A stretch of 17,724 nt of DNA, taken from the NCBI GenBank assembly GCA_938030845.1, contig CALHIC010000492.1:1-17724 (forward strand). The letters run 5' to 3'. Position numbers and translations under genes: made by a program. This DNA is from an uncultured Oribacterium sp. (GTDB lineage Bacteria; Bacillota; Clostridia; Lachnospirales; Lachnospiraceae). Positions 15,324 to 17,724 of this stretch are shown piece by piece. Numbering within the stretch: the first letter of the stretch is position 1; the number at the start of each line of letters is the position of its first letter. Below the pieces are notes generated by a model. The model did no database searches. It saw only the letters and a list, made by a program, of their open reading frames with translations, and was not told where the DNA came from.

Positions 15324-16997
15324 ATGAAAGAATTCAAATACGAAAACCAAGGAGCCAGCAGTTTTCTGGTTTATCAGCTCAAGGAAGAGGATGTGCTGGA
15401 CAATATCAGTCTGAATATGCTTACCAGCAACAAGGCCAAGGGACTGGCCTCTACCAACTATATGCAGATGGATACACAGCGTTTTATCCGCTACACCATT
15501 ACCGGAAAGATTACGGCAAACCAGTTCTTTGCCCGGCCGGTAACTAAGCAAAGCTTTATGGGGATTTTTAAGGGGATTACGGAGGCCATGGTATCCGCAG
15601 AGGAATATATGCTGGATCCGGCCTGCATCCTCCTGGATTTGAACCAGATTTATACCGACGTATCCACCGGGGAGACGGAGTGCATCTGTCTTCCGGTGGA
15701 AAATGAGAAAGAGCAGAAGGATCAGAGAGAATTCCTGAAGTCTGTAATGTTCCAGGCACAGTTTGAGAATCCGGAAGAATGAAGCTATGTCACCAGAATC
15801 CTGAATTACTTAAACAGCATTCCGGTATTTTCTTCACTGGATTTCTTGAACCTCTTAACAGAGATGGAAAGGGAAGGAAAGAAGGATAGAACACCCCTTG
15901 CTCCGGCAGCGAAGGAAAGCTTGCAGCAGGGCGTAGCCGAGTTTGGAAATGCCGTTGCCAATTCGTCCGTAGGGGGAGCGGCGGCAAGCTTCTTCGAGCA
16001 ATCCTCCCTCTCCCCTGCAGGAGCTCTTAAGCAGGAAAATGCAGTGGAGGAAGCCATTCCGGATATTCCCGTACCGGATGATATCCCCAAGGAAGAAAGA
16101 ATTTCTCTTTTCTACCTCTTGCAGCATTACAACAACAACAGAGCCAAGGAATATATGGCACAGCAGAAACAGCTGAAAGCCAGAAAAGAGGCTTTAAAGA
16201 AGATTGAACTGGCGAAGAAGGGCGGAAAGAAAAAGTCCGCTGCCTCCTTCAATCTTCCCGGAGGAAAGGCAAAGACCGCTTCTTCTGCTCCGAAGGCGAA
16301 AAAACCGTCTTCCGGAGGATTTTCCTTCCAGGTTCCCGGAAAGGAGTCCGGAAAAGACAAGCCGGGGGAGGATCTGTCCGGGATAAAAAGCTTGCCCAAT
16401 GCCCCGGTAAATAGCCAGAGTAATTCCGCAGGAAATCCCAAAGTTAGCGCTCCGGTCGGTTCCGGAATGAATATCCCGAAGAGCAATCCTTCGGTCGGTT
16501 CCGGAATAAATATCCCAAAGAGCAATCCTTCGGCAGCGAAGGGAACCTTACAGCCGGCCAAGCCAAGCCCCCTGTTTTCCAACCAGCAAGAAGCTGTGGG
16601 AAATGGAGGAAGAAACTTCGGAGACACTACGGTTTTGCATAGTGGCTTTCGTGGGGAGGAAACCTCGGTATTAAACTATACCAAGGCACCGGACACACCG
16701 AAACAGCCATATCTACTCCGGATTAAGAACGGAGAGAGGATTCCTATTACAGGCAACATTTTCCGTTTGGGAAAAGAAGAAAAATTTGTGGATTATGTGA
16801 TTCATGACAATGAGGCCATCAGCCGAAGCCATGCCAACATTATCAGCAGAAACGGACAGTATTTTCTGCAGGACAACAATTCCACAAACCATAGCTTCCT
16901 AAACGGACAGCAATGCGTAAGCAATGTGGAGCTTCCCTTACAGGACAAGGCAAGCATTCGTCTGGGGAACGAAGAGTTCCAGTTCCTCTTGCTTTAA
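15324..16997 (+). pseudogene. DUF6382-FHA domain protein interrupted by one in-frame TGA
   Basis: One frame runs from the ATG at 15324 to the TAA at 16997 (558 codons), broken only by TGA at 15780-15782 (codon 153). Before it is a DUF6382 domain beginning KEFKYENQGASSFLVYQLKE. After it the same domain continues as SYVTRILNYLNSIPVFSSL. As I recall the family, a Cys stands where the TGA is. A Lys/Pro/Ser/Gly-rich linker follows (about 190-455), then an FHA domain (about 459-557) with FRLGKE, AISRSHANI and NNSTNHSFLNG, the residues that bind phosphothreonine. TTG 15846 and ATG 15864 lack a ribosome site, so restart is unlikely. Nonsense mutation, base-call error, readthrough or Sec are all open; the frame fact is certain. 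Confidence 0.85.
16455..16532 (+). repeat. 39-base in-frame tandem duplication in the FHA protein linker
   Basis: Copies at 16455-16493 and 16494-16532 encode VGSGMNIPKSNPS and VGSGINIPKSNPS. They differ at two bases (ATG to ATA, CCG to CCA). This is a recent duplication in a flexible linker between the DUF6382 and FHA domains, where length change is usually tolerated. Confidence 0.9.
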
Positions 16998-17043
16998 GCA
17001 CTAAGTCGTTCATGGTAGTAGCCTTAGGTTACTTTTCAATAAA

Positions 17044-17083
17044 TATCACACACTATCACACAAGAGCACCGAATTGGTGTCTC
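17044..17083 (+). promoter_or_regulatory. Repeat and hairpin leader upstream of the Flp-like gene
   Basis: TATCACACAC (17044-17053) and TATCACACAA (17054-17063) form a near-perfect 10-base direct repeat. They are followed by a hairpin: GAG-CACC (17064-17070), loop GAATT, GGTG (17076-17079), one bulged T, then CTC (17081-17083). The ribosome site GAAAGGAG (17091-17098) comes next. The repeat could be a protein site and the hairpin could protect or control the pilin mRNA. I see no convincing -35/-10 pair in the 106-base spacer. Confidence 0.4.
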
Positions 17084-17103
17084 GCTGAGAGAAAGGAGTC
17101 TTT

Positions 17104-17325
17104 ATGACCAGACTTGATGACATGATTTTAGCAACCAAAATTCGCGGAGAGAAGGCTTTAGATCGTTTCTTCCATGAGGAGAACGGAGACACAAACTTCA
17201 TCTCTATGCTGATTCTTATTGCAGTAGCTGTATTCTTGGCAAGTGCATTTAAGACAGTAGGTAAGGAACTTTTGGAGCTGGTAGGCCAGAAGGTATCTAC
17301 CTTCATCAACAGCACTGCTAACTAA
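17104..17325 (+). CDS. flp: Flp-like short type IVb pilin, probable major pilin
   Basis: 73 residues, the size of Tad pilins. A charged leader (MTRLDDMILATKIRGEKALDRFFHEENG) is followed by a hydrophobic helix (NFISMLILIAVAVFLASAF) and a short polar end. Cleavage after Gly28 would leave DTNFI, so position +5 is Ile and not the usual Glu. I recall Lachnospiraceae Flp1-like proteins with the same DTNFIS start, which supports pilin identity. GAAAGGAG lies 5 bases before the ATG. It stands 106 bases after the FHA gene with its own leader structures, so it may be expressed more strongly than the assembly genes. No other Flp candidate is in the window. Confidence 0.72.
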   Translation: MTRLDDMILATKIRGEKALDRFFHEENGDTNFISMLILIAVAVFLASAFKTVGKELLELVGQKVSTFINSTAN

Positions 17326-17552
17326 GCCGAAGGAAAAATTGAATATGGGGTGCAATAAGAAAGATTACGAAGCTTAGAATCGAAAGGGCAGAGCTCTTCG
17401 TTCAGGCGTAGTAAAGCTTAAGGCACCAATCAGGGAGAAGATACAGCAGGATGAGTAAGCCTTTGCTTTAAAAGCGTCTTGTTGGAAAATGTGTCTTTCT
17501 CCCATCAGGGAAAGGCTACTACCATGAAATTTTAACCTTTCCCTGAAACTAT
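17326..17552 (+). other. Gene-free region with inverted repeats, possible RNA structure
   Basis: No open frame of note on either strand. GGGAGAAGATAC (17433-17444) pairs imperfectly with GTGTCTTTCTCCC (17491-17503). TCAGGGAAAGG (17505-17515) pairs perfectly with CCTTTCCCTGA (17536-17546) around a 20-base loop. An earlier TCAGGGAGAAG (17430-17440) could compete for the same CCTTTCCCTGA arm, so two folds exclude each other. No T-run follows the second stem, so it is not a standard intrinsic terminator. I do not recognise a known riboswitch or ncRNA family. Pairing was judged by eye. Confidence 0.45.
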
Positions 17553-17556
17553 ATAA

Positions 17557-17700
17557 AGAAATAAGCGTAGCAATAAGTGCAACAATATGTATAGAAATAT
17601 GTGTAGAAATAAATATAAAAATAAGTATAAAAACACGTATAAAAATACGTGGAAAATAAGTATGAAAATAAGTATGAAAATAAGTATGGAAATAAGTATG
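17557..17700 (+). repeat. Twelve-unit array of a 12-base A/T-rich tandem repeat
   Basis: Twelve units of 12 bases. The last four are AAAATAAGTATG three times (17653, 17665, 17677) and GAAATAAGTATG (17689). The eight before them are increasingly changed towards the left, with a one-base phase shift at about 17652. Two frames contain TAA or TGA in every unit. The third is open and would encode a four-residue periodic peptide (NKYK to ISMK) to a TAG at 17716, but without a ribosome site. I regard it as a non-coding satellite downstream of flp; the array ends just before the window edge. Confidence 0.85.
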
Positions 17701-17724
17701 GAAACAGAATCATTATAGATTGTG

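Noticed and set aside
15780..15830. UGA as selenocysteine codon
   Set aside because: I found no good hairpin of the right size just downstream. Without the host's sel genes it is only one of several options, so the entry is kept as an interrupted gene.
17557..17700. CRISPR array
   Set aside because: Units are 12 bases, head to tail, with no spacers of unique sequence and no cas genes nearby.

Overview
The window appears to join DNA from two unrelated bacteria. Bases 1 to about 3465 are strongly AT-rich with A/T-ending codons. On the minus strand they carry the 3' part of a UvrD/PcrA helicase, then lpxC, fabZ and lpxA. These are lipid A and fatty-acid genes of an LPS-making diderm, and the gene set and base composition fit Fusobacterium. 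From about 3500 onward the DNA is of moderate GC and all genes lie on the plus strand. They form a Tad (tight adherence, type IVb) pilus locus of the kind found in Lachnospiraceae and related Firmicutes, with no secretin or other outer-membrane part. The helicase gene breaks off at the boundary without its N-terminal half. A metagenome or amplification chimera, perhaps from an oral sample where both groups live, is the simplest reading; that part is inference.

Layout of the Fusobacterium-type part (minus strand, transcribed towards base 1): pcrA fragment (2061-3467), lpxC (1217-2050), fabZ (772-1197), lpxA (1-755, cut by the window edge). Spacers are 10 to 20 bases and each gene has a Shine-Dalgarno sequence, so this is an operon.

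Layout of the Tad part: a leader hairpin (3531-3575), tadA ATPase, tadB and tadC platform proteins, a prepilin peptidase, a membrane-anchored TPR/WG-repeat protein, tadZ with an atypical Walker A, a leucine-rich-repeat lipoprotein, a TadE-like pseudopilin, an 875-residue DUF5702-type protein, a second TadE-like pseudopilin, a DUF6382-FHA protein broken by an in-frame TGA, and a short Flp-like pilin. A gene-free tail of about 400 bases with inverted repeats and a 12-base repeat array follows. TadA, TadB and TadC would power and anchor pilus assembly in the cytoplasmic membrane, the peptidase would mature the pilin and pseudopilins, TadZ would place the machine in the cell, and the FHA protein may bring in phosphothreonine-dependent control. 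The WG-repeat protein and the LRR lipoprotein are probable surface or scaffold additions suited to a single-membrane cell.

The points most worth a second look are the chimeric junction, the TGA inside the DUF6382-FHA gene (in a locus where none of 12 genes ends in TGA), the missing Glu+5 in the Flp-like protein although both TadE-like proteins keep it, and short tandem repeats that include the stop codons of two genes.
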